Origin: Sympetrum striolatum
Lineage: Eukaryota > Arthropoda > Insecta > Odonata > Libellulidae
Length of the DNA: 64,000 nucleotides
Assembly (NCBI GenBank): GCA_947579665.1
Contig: OX388345.1
Span: forward strand, 35,431,849 to 35,495,848
Reading direction: 5' to 3'
The stretch's first letter is position 1, and each line of letters begins with the position of its first letter. Below the pieces are notes generated by a model. That model was not told where the DNA came from, did not search any database, and was given only the letters and a program-made list of their open reading frames with translations. The translations under genes were made by a program, and so were the position numbers. This document shows positions 47,606 through 61,200 of this stretch, one piece after another.

Positions 47606-50520
47606 GTCTAACTACACTTTAAATCAGTACTTTTAAATTGTTTTCCTCCACGCTACATTTACTTAAACATGCCACGCCGGAACATTTTTATATCACACGT
47701 TTACCTGGTCCAATTTATATAAATCAAGACAATATCATTCAGTGCACAATGAGTAACTTTCAAAATTCTCTTAATGACTCACATAATGGAAAACTAAAAT
47801 AACGAAAATCCACTAAGTACATCTACAATAACTTTATGGCAACCCATTTAAGAAAGTATCTTACACTGAAACAAATTAAACTCATACGAAAATCGCAATT
47901 CACCGTTTTACTATCTGATTAGAGAAAGATGGTAACTTGACTCTTATATGCGTTCACTTGAGAAACCTCTATTGTACTTTTATATTAGATATAATGGATT
48001 AAAAAATTTCGTAGATAATTTAAACGAAGCACTAAAAATTGGTAAAATGTATTACACAGTAAGACTGAATATAAGTTATATCTGGTTAGTCATGATTGCC
48101 GAAGTAATTGATATCATAGTTATGGATATAATTTAGATTTTGATCACAGGTCCTTATGCCCCAAAAGAGAATAATAGCTTAATATCAAGCTCATTACACT
48201 GCGAAATCTGAATAATGGCTGAGTGCGAACATTTTCATGTTTTAGGGTCCTACTAAAATCGTCAAGCAAAAAGAACGAATTTTCAAATACGAGAAAAAAG
48301 TCATCGATGCAATCGATGCGATTACAATTCGTGCACGACAAAAAACAGCATGAGTCAAAATATCACCTTCGTGCCGAATGTGAAACAGCGGCGATTCTAA
48401 ATCTCTACCAACCTCGGCCAACTTGCGCGCCGAGCTCAATCGATAAAACCGCAAACGAGCTAATGCGACCAGTAGAAACTATTACCGAATGATTTTGGGG
48501 AAACGCTGTAAATGGGACAACACTCTCACTCCTTTCTGAATGTCAATGCGAATAATAGGAGCTCTTGAGTAAAAATAGCAATCTCCAAATGAGTCGGTAG
48601 CCTACTTTCCAAAATCTATGTCGAAATTCGTCTACGGGAAACGAAACTAGCCCGAAGCGGGATCTGAATAGAACGCAAAAATTAGGGTTCGCGGAAAGAT
48701 TTTTGTTGTGAATTTGACTCCGAGAGGCTAAAGAAAGGGAAAAAATCGATGTTTGGAGGAATAACAGAGATTGGTAGAGAGCGGGTCAAGTGACCTATCT
48801 CTGCTTTCTTGCTTACGTCCCCTGGATATTTGGGCAGAGTGCCAAAGAGGACGACACACACAAGTGGGAAATGATCTCGCAAAGGGGCCGAGGTCGGTCG
48901 GAACAGAGAAAAATGTCATAGGAAATCCGAGCGACGCCTTCACAATGAAGAGTAGACCTACAAGGACTTATGGGGGCTGATTTTTGTGCAAATGAAAGTA
49001 GAAATGGTTAATCGCTAAGATGACGAGATTTTATTGTGTCGACTCTCGGTCTGCTAACATTTTTGAAAATGTCACATAAAAGATTTTAGAGATTGAAGGG
49101 TCAATAAAGTGGATGCAATTTCAATTACGCAACATTCATTCGAATTTTGATAAATTAGGTTATCTTAAATCTTAACCATTTTCAATGAAAAATACGTGGT
49201 TGCTTCCACAATATATAGTTATGTTTTTCATTTAAGATGTTATAGCACCATTTCACAAAATCAAGTTTGATCTTATTAATTTCATTCTATGGTATTAATT
49301 TTCAAAGTCAGGTCAAGGTAATACAAAGCTACAGAAAATTATGAGTTTCATAAATATGACTAAATTTACTCCAGCAAATAGGTCAAGGTCCAACTAGCAG
49401 TCTCAGCGTATTGATACACCAATTAACTCAATGTTACCTAAGAGTAGTCATTTTAATGGTTAATATATCACAGGAGCATATACTTAACTTTACAAATTAG
49501 AAAACAACAGCGTGTTTTTTACTTCTTATTTGGAATTAAATACTACAAAGTTAAAGACATGCTACAAGTAAACACTCAAAGACAACACGTCATAATACTT
49601 CCCTTCTCCTATTAAACAAAATTAAACCATCTCTAATAAACAATGGTAATTTAAAAATAAGACACCATTATTTTGTATATACTTAATATTTTAATCGTAA
49701 GCCTGGACATTCGTTACCCAGATGCATTATTGTAACCCTAGTCCCTTAGTAAAAATCGGCTAATATTTTGGCTACTTTAAAGCAACAGTAAAATTATGCG
49801 CTTAATGAAGAGATAAAATTCAATAGTTTTCAAATGGAAAATATATATAAGTAAGTTCAGTCAAGATGAAAGTCATTCCTCTTCTAATTGTGAGACAAAA
49901 ATATAATTCAGCACGAATTACGTTGAAGGTTCAAAGCATTAAGATTAAAATACGAAAAGGTTTCAGTTGACAAAGATTTCTGGACTGACAAAGTAGCTAT
50001 AAGATTAAAGACCGAGATATTCGGTTGGATAAACGTTTAACAAATGTGCGGTCAAGTTTTGTATCTGATGGCCGTTCAGATTGTTGCGTACCTCAACCAA
50101 TCAGATCGCGTGTCAACGATAGTCTTGATCCATAACATCGCAATTCATTTTTGGCAAAATTTTGCTAAAAGTAATCAAGGCTGAAAATTTTATTTATCGA
50201 CCATTAATCCTGGAGTCATAAATTTTAAACGGTAATATATGATTCACGGAACAAAATCAATCATTAAAATCAAGAATCGATATTTTGATAATTTATACCC
50301 TTTCACAACTTAATTTAATATAGATTCAGTTAATTCCGAGGGCAGTGGAGAAAACCCACAGCGTATACCTTACTCTAAAAGATAATTAGAACCACAAGTG
50401 TCCAACAAAAAATAATAAAAAAGTATTTAGAAAAAAAAAACAATTTAATTTGGTTGGAGGACAAATGGGAATGAGATACCTGCTCAATTAAGCCAAAAAC
50501 GGTCACCGATATAATTCATT
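47603..50520. other. Noncoding stretch, no gene seen
   Basis: Mostly AT-rich. At about 48200-48980 the GC content rises and several short frames overlap on both strands without recognisable motifs. Confidence 0.4.
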
Positions 50521-50529
50521 TAAAGGAGA

Positions 50530-51155
50530 AAGGGCGTGTAATTTCGCGGAATATTTCTTCCATTTTGTTGTGACAAGCGCCCGATCGGCTTTTAAATTTC
50601 GCCGTGACAGTTCAATCTGACATTTTCACTTACGCGATGCTTATCAAGATCGGGGGTGAACCATATATTACGAAGATTTATGCACGAATATAGGATCGAC
50701 GTAAGTTATTCGCACCGCGAGTGACGTAAGCGTTAATAAATTACGGCAACGGAAAATTATCCTCGCTCGACTCATGTACGGGGCACGTTACTCAAAAGAA
50801 AACGAAATTTTATACGTCATAATAAGGGATAAAAGGTCATGAAACGGGTCCGCACAAGATGTGAGACCCCCGCGCCAGTTAAGATTTATGTATTCTCGAA
50901 ACAACAGGCTGTATTTACTGGTGCGAAACTTTCTCATTAAAATCAGCAATTCTAGGGCGCCAATTTTTAAACACCGCAGATAACTTCGGGACCCGTTAAT
51001 CTCTGACCCTGCGACGATATCTTTCCTGCATCCATTAAAGCGATTGGCAAAACATGATCGCGAATAACGGGGAAAAATTAGCGCGATTTAAAACTCTCTG
51101 GAGTTAATGATTTCGCGCGAATGCATCGACACCGTTTCGTGGAAAAAGGCTATCG
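50530..51155. promoter_or_regulatory. Candidate cis-regulatory island
   Basis: A 600-bp CpG-containing segment of mixed composition, flanked by very AT-rich DNA and without coding signature. Words seen include AAAGGTCA (50832-50839, an orphan nuclear-receptor half site), GATTTATG repeated (Hox/caudal-like), GACGTAAG twice and CAGATAA. The density and balanced composition resemble arthropod conserved noncoding elements. Unproven without alignment. Confidence 0.27.
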
Positions 51156-51159
51156 ATAA

Positions 51160-54100
51160 AAAAACACTCACTTTTGCTAGGGGATTTTGATCAAAATATT
51201 TGTGGCGATGTAGGAATAAATTACTTATTCATTCATTACGGGCAGAGATAAGTTAGGAATATCGCACTTTGTTAAAGTTATTAATAACAATAATATAATT
51301 GATTAACATAAAATGACATACTTATAAAACCCTTATGATGATACATCTTGTAAACCTACATATTAACACCTGCATATGATATATACCAGAATTGCTATAC
51401 AGTTGCTCTTTCACATATTAAAAACATTACTATGTGAAATATATGTAAATATATTACAATAATAATGATTTATTTCACAGCAAAAGAGTTCATATCTAAG
51501 GATATTTTTAATTTAAAAATTTAGGCAACCCAGAAGGGATCCTTGCATAGGATATTAAATTAAACGTGTTTTAAGGTGAATACAGTATAAATACATTTGA
51601 AAGTAAGCACCAAAACAATATTTTGTTTTAGGTACAATTAATAGTGTGGAACAAGTAAAAAATAAATAAAACTGAAAAATAAACGATACATTTACTTTGA
51701 ATATACATCATGATCGTCTGAAGAAAAGTGTAATTCCTTAAGTCTAAGTATTAAGAAATGTATCGGGCCAGAGAGTAACTGCGCGATTAATCTATGATTG
51801 GAGTTCAAACAAATAGGCCTTAGTTTCAATTCGATAATTCATTTATAAAAATTTCAATCGAAGCATACGCAACCGCTCAATACACACATTTGCTTGCCTA
51901 ATTTGCGGAAATATACCGTTATTTGCAAGTAAGTCTCTCATTATAATTTTATTTTCCTTTATTATTTTTCCTTAATTCTTTCCGATACAGTCAAATGCAA
52001 TACTTTCATTCCTGTACCCTAAGTCTGTTCGATGACCTTATTTCAACCAAATTAACTTCAAATTATCACTAGTTGCGAAAATCGATGATGATTCGCGTCG
52101 AAGAAATCCACGAGAAGAAAAAGGGACGCCGATATCCGAATCCCTCCGAGCGACAGGAACGAAACATTAAATCGGACTGATTACCGTTTAAGAGTTGTAG
52201 CAGTGATTAATCGCTATTCGTGATTGGATAGCGGAGATAAGGGTGAAGAGAGGTGGGTGTGGTAGAGAACTTCGCTTTTTACCGTGCCCGACCTTGGTAG
52301 CGACACCGTGTCCCGATCTTGTACTCGGGAGAGGGAAATTACGTGGGCTGATGGCACCCCTCGGGGCGATCTCGTTACGTAGAGCTTCCCGAAGACAACA
52401 CGCACATGGATGCAAGGAAGGAGGCGTCGGCCAGCCGTATCTCCTGAGCTAACACGCGACGGCGTAAGAGAAGTAGCGACGGAGGATGTTTCTACCTAGA
52501 GAATTTACTCGGAGCTACTGGGGAACGCTGCGGCGCGACTTTGCGGTACTGCTGAGGAAGGACGTGAGAATGATATAATAGCTTGTTTGGGTTACGGTAC
52601 CTAGTATTAATCGACTCGTTTGCATGAGAAGTCGTTAGGTTAGTTACGCAAAAAATAAAAGTATCAAACGAGATTTTTGAGGGAGATGCATTTAAATTTC
52701 AGTTACATGTTACAATGTATTACTTTTTTACTTTCATGTATGAGAAATAATACACATAGGTATATACTATAGGTCATACACTTACATACACTTACATAAA
52801 TTTTCTTATCGTTAGAATAGATAATTATTTCTCCAATGTCCCTTGGATGCGGGAGGCATATTAATGATAATTCAACATTAATTGCTCCGAAGAAATAAAA
52901 TTGTATCGGAATTAGGACAACGTTACCACTGATTAAAGAAATCATATGACTGCAAGAATAAAATGAAATATAATGATTAAATGCGCAGATTGATGAACAA
53001 TATAAGGTTCATGAAATAGTAAGGAATTATAATATTATCATACATGCTTTACTTCAGAATACTTTGAAGGTATATAAATAGAACTGACCTATGTTTTATT
53101 ACGATCGTAATACAGATATTTATAAGTCAGAGCAAGATAATCTTGTATCAAATTTACTGATATTGTAGTTAAATCATTGGGATTGAAAACCTTTTAAACG
53201 ACAATAATGATTAACAGAGGAACCCATCAGTCACTATTAAGGACGATATTTCACGTATAACTTGCTATTTGAGACATTTTAGATCTACAGTAGATCTAGC
53301 AATTGTCACGAAACATGACTGCAGACACTGAGAATCTACATATTTTGAATGATGTCCTACCATCAAGACCATCAATTTCTATTAGGAAAATAAGAAATAT
53401 TTGGTAGAAGAAAGTTGGGTTAAATTCAAATGCCTAAAAGCTTGATCCGATGTCTTTAATACGAATGCATCAAGCATTGGAAACAAATGCTATAGATAAA
53501 TTACACGACTGCAACCTTTAAACTCCAGATGTTCCACTCGTGAGTCACAACACCCGTGAGGCAATATGAAAACACCGCTCTCAGCGCAGACGAAAATCAA
53601 AATATCGATATAATCTCCCAGGCGATCGATCGATACCTCAAGACACCACAGCAGTGAAAATTCAAATTAAAGAGAAAATTAATTCCGCTTGATGAATAGC
53701 CTACAGACAAAAAGAAACCAGCGAGAAGCCTCGATGGATCACTAACACACACGTTCTCATTAAAGAGCGTTATTCTTACGCTGCTGAGGTGTGGGTCGAA
53801 AAGAGCGAAGTGAGCAGGAGAAAGCAATCAAAGGGGTCCCACTACGTGACCGTGAGGGACTCCATGGGATCGGGTTCGACTCCGAGACCGGACTTCTAAT
53901 TGCCCACCCGAGAGATGAGTAATAATTATCTCCGGGAAGATGAGGAAGGCAAAGGTAAGTAGAAATTACCAAGGGGTTACTTCGCGGAAATTGGAAGGAG
54001 AGGAACGTGAAAAGAGCCGCAGTCTGAGGTGGGGGTTCGCAAGGTTGGAGAAGCCGTGAGCTGGAACCGCACTCGCTGGTACTGTTACTTCTAAGGTTTC

Positions 54101-55240
54101 CTCCCCAAACGATGGGGGTTTTAACTTGGACTTGCACGTGAGCGATGGTGGGCTTTTACCACCCTCGGGCGTGGGAAGCAATGGAGAAAGCTGGAAGGAA
54201 ATTTAGATGAGGTGCGAAGAACACGTAACGGAACAAGGGAAGAAGTGGTGGAGAAGGGGTGTAAAGATGAAGGAAGAACGAGAATACATGAAGACCCTGG
54301 TTTCCTATATAAGTAGACAAATGTTGGTACATATTAAAAAGAAGTGGTTCCTCATCGTGTTTCGAGAATATATTTTTGACGAACATGAGCTTAAGGAGAA
54401 ATGGAAATTTCGACTTTTCAACAAATAGGTTGATCTAGTTGTTAGAGGAGCCAATTAGCCTAAAGACAAGAAGTAAGTATTACAAAATAATATCACCTAG
54501 CAAAGACGCAGAGGGGTGAAATCAATGTCAAATTAATTTTTGCAAATTAGGTTCATCTAACGAAAGATCGGTGTTGTAAAAATAATCATGGGGTATGGGA
54601 TAATCATAATTTAACTAACGAAGAAGGTTCAATTCATTAAACGCAACTCTTGAAGAATTAAATCACACCAGTTTTCAAGTCAAACTAAAACCTAATGTAA
54701 ATCTTAATTAGATTATTTATTCAATTTAAAGAAATTAACTAAATTTTGGTTTCATTACTTCACTTGAAATCAACAGCAATGCTCTCTCTACAACAAATAG
54801 CGGCACCGAAATCGATCTAAAACAAAATTTAACTGAATGAAAACCTTTGAAAATGACCGCTAATACTTTTCAAGCATTTTTAGGGAATATTATCTTTATC
54901 CAACTAAATAAATAAATGAATAGATAAAGAATGAATGACTGACAGTCTTAGAAATTAGGGAGCTAAAAAGACAAACAAAGTAATTGGGGATTTAGTAGGA
55001 TATGAAAATAAAATAATATTAAAAGGATAAAATATAGCAATAATATGTAACCTTTTGTTTTCCGCATTCTAGAATCGTGATTCATTACCACAACATAAAA
55101 TTAAAAAACGCCCAAAAATTAAGTTCATGATATCGCACAAGACAATGTGCAGCACCAAAGCTCAACAAGACATGACTAGAAAGCGGTCGAAAAATAAGTT
55201 CACAAAGAAGGAGGCGATGGAAGGAAGAATAAATTAACTA
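51160..55240. other. Noncoding stretch, no gene seen
   Basis: GC-rich, purine-biased patches at about 52060-52600 and 53750-54260 contrast with AT-rich flanks. The second contains a B-box-like GGTTCGACTCC near 53874 but no matching A box. Overlapping frames in both patches have no family resemblance. About 54430-55240 is plain AT-rich DNA. Confidence 0.4.
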
Positions 55241-55244
55241 AACG

Positions 55245-55350
55245 GACGTAATAATAAAAATAATAAGCGTCTTTTAGTAGGGAAAGATTGAAACTTCAGA
55301 ATCTCTTTTAAAATCTAACCATTCGCCATATAAATTTTAAAGAAAGAGAT
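55245..55350 (-). mobile_element. LINE 3' terminus, family A copy (minus)
   Basis: TAATAATAAAAATAATAAGC then GTCTTTTAGTAGGG, AAGATTGA, ATAAATTTTAAAGAA and AGATTGCTT. These words occur in the same order in the reverse complement of 24770-24884, giving the clearest pair of this family. The AAT-rich start is the tail. An upstream body with coding capacity is not recognisable. Confidence 0.55.
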
Positions 55351-56670
55351 TGCTTGAAAAAAGTATGTGCACAGAAAAATCTATTGCGGGTTTAAAAAAC
55401 CTAAAGTTTAACTTACGGAAAAATATACACCGCAGCAGAAAAACATCCGCAGAGGGGGGATTGAAAAATTTTGGAAACCTACTGATAGTAAATTCATGGA
55501 AAGGGCATAATATGAAAGAGGCTGTTTGGTAAATCCTTGCTCTGCGGATTAAATACAAATACGGCCAAACGCCCACTCCTGGGTACTTGTCACGACATTT
55601 GGTCCCCACAAATATTAAAAATTCATCAGAAGGAAGGATCTCTCAAGGTATATCCGAATTTATGGTCGCGGTCATTGTGAAATTTGACGACAAAAGGTGA
55701 ACGAAAGAGACCTTGGAAGCGGTTTTGCAGGAGGAACATTTGCCTCCAAATTTTAAGGACGTGGGATCGATTCCTTCCGTGGGAAGGAATTAATCCGTTG
55801 CAGACCGCAGATTTCGAAAATATACAAGGACTTAACCGTGTATTTCACACCACTGACAGCCTCACTTGGTTCATGACCAAGAGATGTCAAAAGCGATTAT
55901 TGTATTTTTATTGGAGCCCTAATTTTGTGCGTGTGTCAGGATTTCAGATTAAAGTGACAAGTTCACGGGGTAAGCGCTCCATAAACTCGAAGAGTCCTTT
56001 TTATTTCATGCTATAAAATTGAACATAAAAGTTCAAACAATTGAATTATGGTGGCAGTGACGGCTATTAAACCAATTCTGTGGTATATGCACCAGCTATA
56101 GATCTATAGGAGTTTTCTCCAAAACGTTCGACAGAAATAAGAGTTTCCATTTTATTTCACACTGAACAGTTTTGATTCCACCCATTGAAAGGTTATATTT
56201 GCCTGCATCATACATTGTTTAAAGTTACCAGAACTAAAATAAATACAAAATCTGTTGAGAAGAAAATAAAAAGTGGAAGAAACTTATCATATGCAAAGAC
56301 TGCAAGTATTTTAAGAAATCAATTCAAAACTTGCTGTGAAAGGATGAGACTTATGCATTTTCTAATATGAATGAGTAAATGTAAAGATATTCAGTAATAA
56401 ATATAAAATAAAGTGATTAAATAGTTCCCAAACATAACAGTCAACCCTATTTACAAGTTATACAGAATTAATAGAGATGATCATATTTGTAAAACGAGCT
56501 AACGGTTCAATTCGACGATAAATTCTCTATATTAAACTCGATTATGTACCTGCTCTCTATAAATTAAGATGATTATTATGGAAAAAGGTTAGGCCATATT
56601 TGCACATAAGGGCGTGCACCCAGGAAAAGTCCCTTGCCTACAAAGTTCTCAAAAACGGCTATAAGGAAAT
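55351..56670. other. No supported gene
   Basis: A 110-codon frame at 55684-56016 (plus) is the longest here. It shows no domain, signal peptide, repeat or splice context that I recognise, and its length is not improbable for this composition. I do not annotate it as a gene. Confidence 0.35.
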
Positions 56671-56675
56671 GTTCT

Positions 56676-56750
56676 GGCCGGATAGCTTAGAGAAAATTAA
56701 AGCAGCCTCCTGGATAGAGGAAGATCCCGGGCTTGATTCCCGGTCCCGTC
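56676..56750 (+). repeat. tRNA pseudogene or SINE head with cloverleaf-like fold
   Basis: Seventy-five bases fold like a tRNA. Acceptor strands GGCCGGA (56676-56682) and TCCCGTC (56744-56750) pair at six of seven positions, one as G-U. An anticodon-like stem CCTC/GAGG encloses the loop CTGGATA, and a perfect T-stem CCGGG/CCCGG encloses CTTGATT. A D-like stem GCTT/AAGC encloses an over-long loop lacking GG. The B box is degenerate (GGCTTGATTCC rather than GGTTCGANTCC), the anticodon loop position after GGA is T, and no T-run terminator follows closely. This points to a decayed tRNA or SINE head rather than an active gene. Confidence 0.5.
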
Positions 56751-57559
56751 ACACTTTATTCAAGTTCATTATTCTTTAAGAATATTATTTTAATCATTTA
56801 TGTAATAATTTACTCCAAATGAGACAACTATACACTTAAGTATATTTTATACCTGAGAGTGAAATGATTACATATGGTCAATTTTCGCATATGCGACTAA
56901 GCTGAATTTATTTAAAGGGAGAGCTTACAAAACACAGGAAATGACTCACAATAATATGTTTTTAAACGACATTTTTAAGGACGTTAAATTGGACAAAATA
57001 CTACATCATAACAAATTAAAAATCCAACAAAATCAGCTATGATAAGCTTAATTAATATTGTTATTCATATTTTGTAATTTGAAGAAGTAATTATTATACG
57101 TATTAAATATGTAATGAACAATATAACTTATCCCACACGTACGTTGTAGGTTGTGCGACGAATTAAATTATTATTATTGCTGTTTTGTTGTTGTTTTGGT
57201 TTAGGTGCTTCGACATTAAGGGTCATTTCGCACCCTATATTGATTCAGCTTAAGACTCCATTAATTGGTCTCTGCTTTCATCGTATGAGGCTTCCTGTAC
57301 TAGATACTACGTTAAAGTTTTCTGAATAGCACAGTTTTCCTGAGGAACCTTACTATAATTTTATTATTATCGAAGCTAAAATAAAGGAAATGATGCATAA
57401 AGAATTCACTCAACCACTATGAGAAACGAACTGTTCGATCTCTACATGAAATTATTCTCGTTAAAGTGACAATGAAAATGAAATGCAGTTCAGATACAAG
57501 CGTAATTTTCGTAAAAGTACCCTCCAATCTTAGAAAAGGTAAATCAAAAGGGATTTATG

Positions 57560-58010
57560 CCCAGTGTCCCCGACAGCAGCGGTCCTTGGGCCGTCGCGCC
57601 CTGGGTTTCTCATTTTCTTTCTCCTAAAACATCGTAATGACGCAAACCGCGACGACAATGAATCACGCGGGAGAGCCCGGGACATCTCTCCGCCCAAAAA
57701 AGACGAACGGACGCCCAATAAAAAAGGCATTAAAAAATAAGGCCTCCCTTATATTGCGACACCCGTTATTTTTATTAATACGTCTTTCCCCCTGTTGGCC
57801 AAAAACTAGGTTACGCATTCGTAAATGTTTCGCCGCTCGTTAAAAAAATGCCGTAATAAACGCAGAGCAATTAGCACGGCAATAATTATCCGGAGACGGC
57901 GGGGGATTTAAAAATGAGGGCAGAGACCCCATGACTATGGCCGAACCTTTATGAAGACGGAAAAAGTGGATTTTTTTCTCATTAACGAGCGGAAAGCGGA
58001 TTACCGAAGG
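57560..58010. promoter_or_regulatory. Candidate cis-regulatory island
   Basis: A GC-richer, CpG-containing segment between AT-rich flanks. It has clustered homeodomain-like words (CCAATAAAAAAGGCATTAAA, GAGCAATTAGCACGG, GGCAATAATTATCC) and TTTATGAAG. Open frames here are short and overlap on opposite strands. The balanced composition resembles conserved noncoding DNA; this is inference. Confidence 0.27.
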
Positions 58011-58085
58011 AAAAGGAGATTAAGAGACTACTTCCCTCCATCGGTATACACCACGAGTGTTGTCTTCATTTCTCCAACATAGCAT

Positions 58086-58232
58086 TTTATTTATGAGAGA
58101 GGGTGGATGTTGTTTGCAATTATAATGACAAATATATATTCGAGATTTACGATTTCTTTAACATAATTACATTTCATTTATGAGACAGGGTGGATGTTGT
58201 TTGTCATTATAATTATCCGACATATACATCGA
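58086..58232. repeat. 86-bp tandem duplication (two copies)
   Basis: TTTATTTATGAGAGAGGGTG at 58086 and TTTCATTTATGAGACAGGGT at about 58171 begin copies sharing GGGTGGATGTTGTTTG and ATTATAAT in register. The second copy is partial or more diverged after about 60 bp. Confidence 0.65.
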
Positions 58233-58239
58233 AATGAAA

Positions 58240-61200
58240 TTACACGTGTATCATCCCAATCATATAAACAATAAGACCAAAATTTCGCTTTCATTGGATT
58301 ATAATCTTCGGTCTATGATTACTATGGTATTCCCGATGTATAATTCCCTTGACTCTATCGGATTTAATTTCCAAGTTTCTCAAATTGTATAATATTAAAT
58401 GATACACACTGAAATAAATTATACTTATAGTAAAAGAACAGTTTAAGCGGTGGAGGGATTAGCAATGGCCTCCAAAATGTTTGTTTAGGCTGTTTATTTT
58501 CCGGTTGTCAAAGCTTACGTCTATAATTTATATCTACCTCGTCCTAGAAAATAAGGCGATGGCTCCATAATAGATTTCTAAAATTGTTCACTCGGGCTGC
58601 GACGATCAGACACCGCTGGAATATTTATCCAGAAATTTCATTCTAATTCAAACAGAAAATCATCAAATGACGTCCATCATACAAATCAATACTTTCTTTT
58701 ATTCATTTTTAGTATACTAAGTGAGATTTAAATCGACCACTCTAATAAGATTATTTATATTTTTAACTCATCCAATTTACCGAAATATCTACTAAATGCA
58801 CTGGTTTTTAATCTGAATTAATATTAATTAACTAAAAGAAACAAAAGAAAACTGTGTTAGCATAAACTTAACCAGACGTTGAATATATTATTTTTAATGA
58901 AATGAATACAAAATTTTATACCACTCACAAAGTGAATAGAGCAAGATCAATAGCATTTCTAAATTTGGAAAATAAATGCTCCCAATTTACGCGATATAGG
59001 TCACATGAACGTTTAGACAATCATACTATAAGAATAGAGAATGTAAAAAAGGAAACTTTGCGTTCATTCAAGCTGTGGTCCTGTAATCTAAAAATGATGC
59101 AACGATGTTACCAATTATATGCAAATAACTATTTAATAGGAGAAAGATGGTTTTATTCAAGGGGAGAAAACATAAAATGAATAAAGGTGGCGAAATATTC
59201 TACCACAAGCCTTGGATCGATAATCAGTATTAAAGTATTCAGATGATTATTGGTGTAGTTGAAGTATCTTTTTGACTACCTTTTCATAAACATGTTCGTA
59301 GAAAGCCGAAGATTCCGGCTATGGAGGTAAAGCTTATTGTCTCAAGGTCCACTTCCAAGAAAAAGCTTAGGATGGTAAAAGCTGGTTTCGGCAGGTGGGG
59401 GTGGGGGATGCGACCAATTGCCACCCAAAACGACATTTAAGAGAAGAAGGAGGAAGTGCTAAATGCCAGTGAGAAAATCATAAAGCCACTCCCCATCCAA
59501 CATGTAAAAAACAAAAACATCCCTTTCGAACGTCTTTTCCGAATAACCCCTTTCTTTTCCTCGCCCCCAGCGATACCCGCCCTTGAATTTTGAGACCGAA
59601 AGTCCAAAAGTAGATTTCCGAACGAAAGGCGTAAAAAAACACTTCATCATTTCAGTATCATTGCGGACGGAGGTATTTCGTGAAATATTTACGGTGAAGG
59701 TGGAAGATAGCCATAAATGAAAAGTTTTTGCAGGAATTAAAGACCGTAATGGATACAAGGATTAATGGGTAGCAATTTAATAGCAATTTTAAGATTCAAA
59801 AGATAGGTATAAACAGTAATTTTCTGAAGAAGTTTAAACAGGCAGTTTACTGAAAATTGTGATGCATTAGGTATATCAAGACTATTGATTACATTTAACA
59901 TTACAAACAGAAATCCAGCTTCAACAAGATGGATATAGCAGTTAAATGTATTTCGAATTACTCTTTATATTCCAATGAATATTAGTTGAAAAATGATGAA
60001 AATTGTATAGAAAATTTAAAACAAAAATACATTAAGAAACTTAGAAAAAAAGGAAGAAATCTGTAAACCATTATGGACAGAAAAAAATGAAAGAAGACAT
60101 GGCACCAATAACAGTTTAACTTTATAAATTTGCAGACTTCGATAAATAAGGAAATAAAAAATGATACACGAGAATCCACATTGAGGGTAAATAGCAGTGG
60201 TAAATGAAAATTATTTGGTAAGGATTTACTATTTATCGAGTAATTGTAAAGTATAAATATATTAGTTAATAAATTCGAATGCTTAAAAATTGAATGATTA
60301 TGCTTGAAATGAAATTTATTAAGACTGGAAAACCTCAGTTTAGAATTTTAATACATCATCCAATTTTAGTAAATCAATCAGCAATAGAACCAACATCGGT
60401 ATGGGAAGAACAAGATTCATTAAAACAGTAAAATATGGCCAGGAAATGTGTACTATATTGTCAAGAGAAATGTTGATGAAGAACGAAAATAAACCATGGT
60501 ACAATGAGTGCGACCGAATATTTGAATAACGTACACATAGAATTAAAATATTATCCACTAAATGAAAACAGGATGAGCAAAGTCATTCAACGGGTAAGGT
60601 TTAAAATAGAAACCTAGACAAAACTTGATCATATTATCCTTTTGAGAATTCAAGTCTTTTGCTACAAAAATAAATACAAGGAAATGTCTCCAACGAGTAG
60701 TTAAGAGCCGGATGATCACATTGATGAACAGAATTCAAGGGTAAATGGTTCCTCTTCTCAAGATGATAATGAAATCAAAAGCACTGTCAGTAGCAAGGCC
60801 GTACGTTGAGAAAGCAATAGATTTAAGATCGGTAAATTGAATTCCTTAATGGACACCCAGACTTTTGGCAGGCAATTCTAGCAATTTTCGCAATTTCCGA
60901 GGTCGTTCGTTGAATTTGAAACGCGCTGAATGGGAATTAAAGAAACATAAAAATGCGACATTTCAGTAAAATTTAATCATTCCGCAGGTCCGAGAATTGC
61001 AGCTTTGGAATTCGGCTTAACGATCACGGAATTGAATTCCAACCTTCCTTTTCAGGAGCGTTGAAGAAAAAACATGACACCAGGGCGTAATTTATGTGTT
61101 TCACTTCCACTGTGGAGAGAGAAAAAATCGGAAATCACTTTCTCAACTGCGGAATAAAAATCCGTCTTGACAAGGTTGATTTTTACTACCGTATAGCGCT

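Noticed and set aside
53870..53890. B-box-like GGTTCGACTCC
   Set aside because: No A box at the right distance and no cloverleaf or SINE tail around it.
55684..56016. 110-codon plus-strand open frame
   Set aside because: No domain, no codon or splice evidence, and a length compatible with chance.
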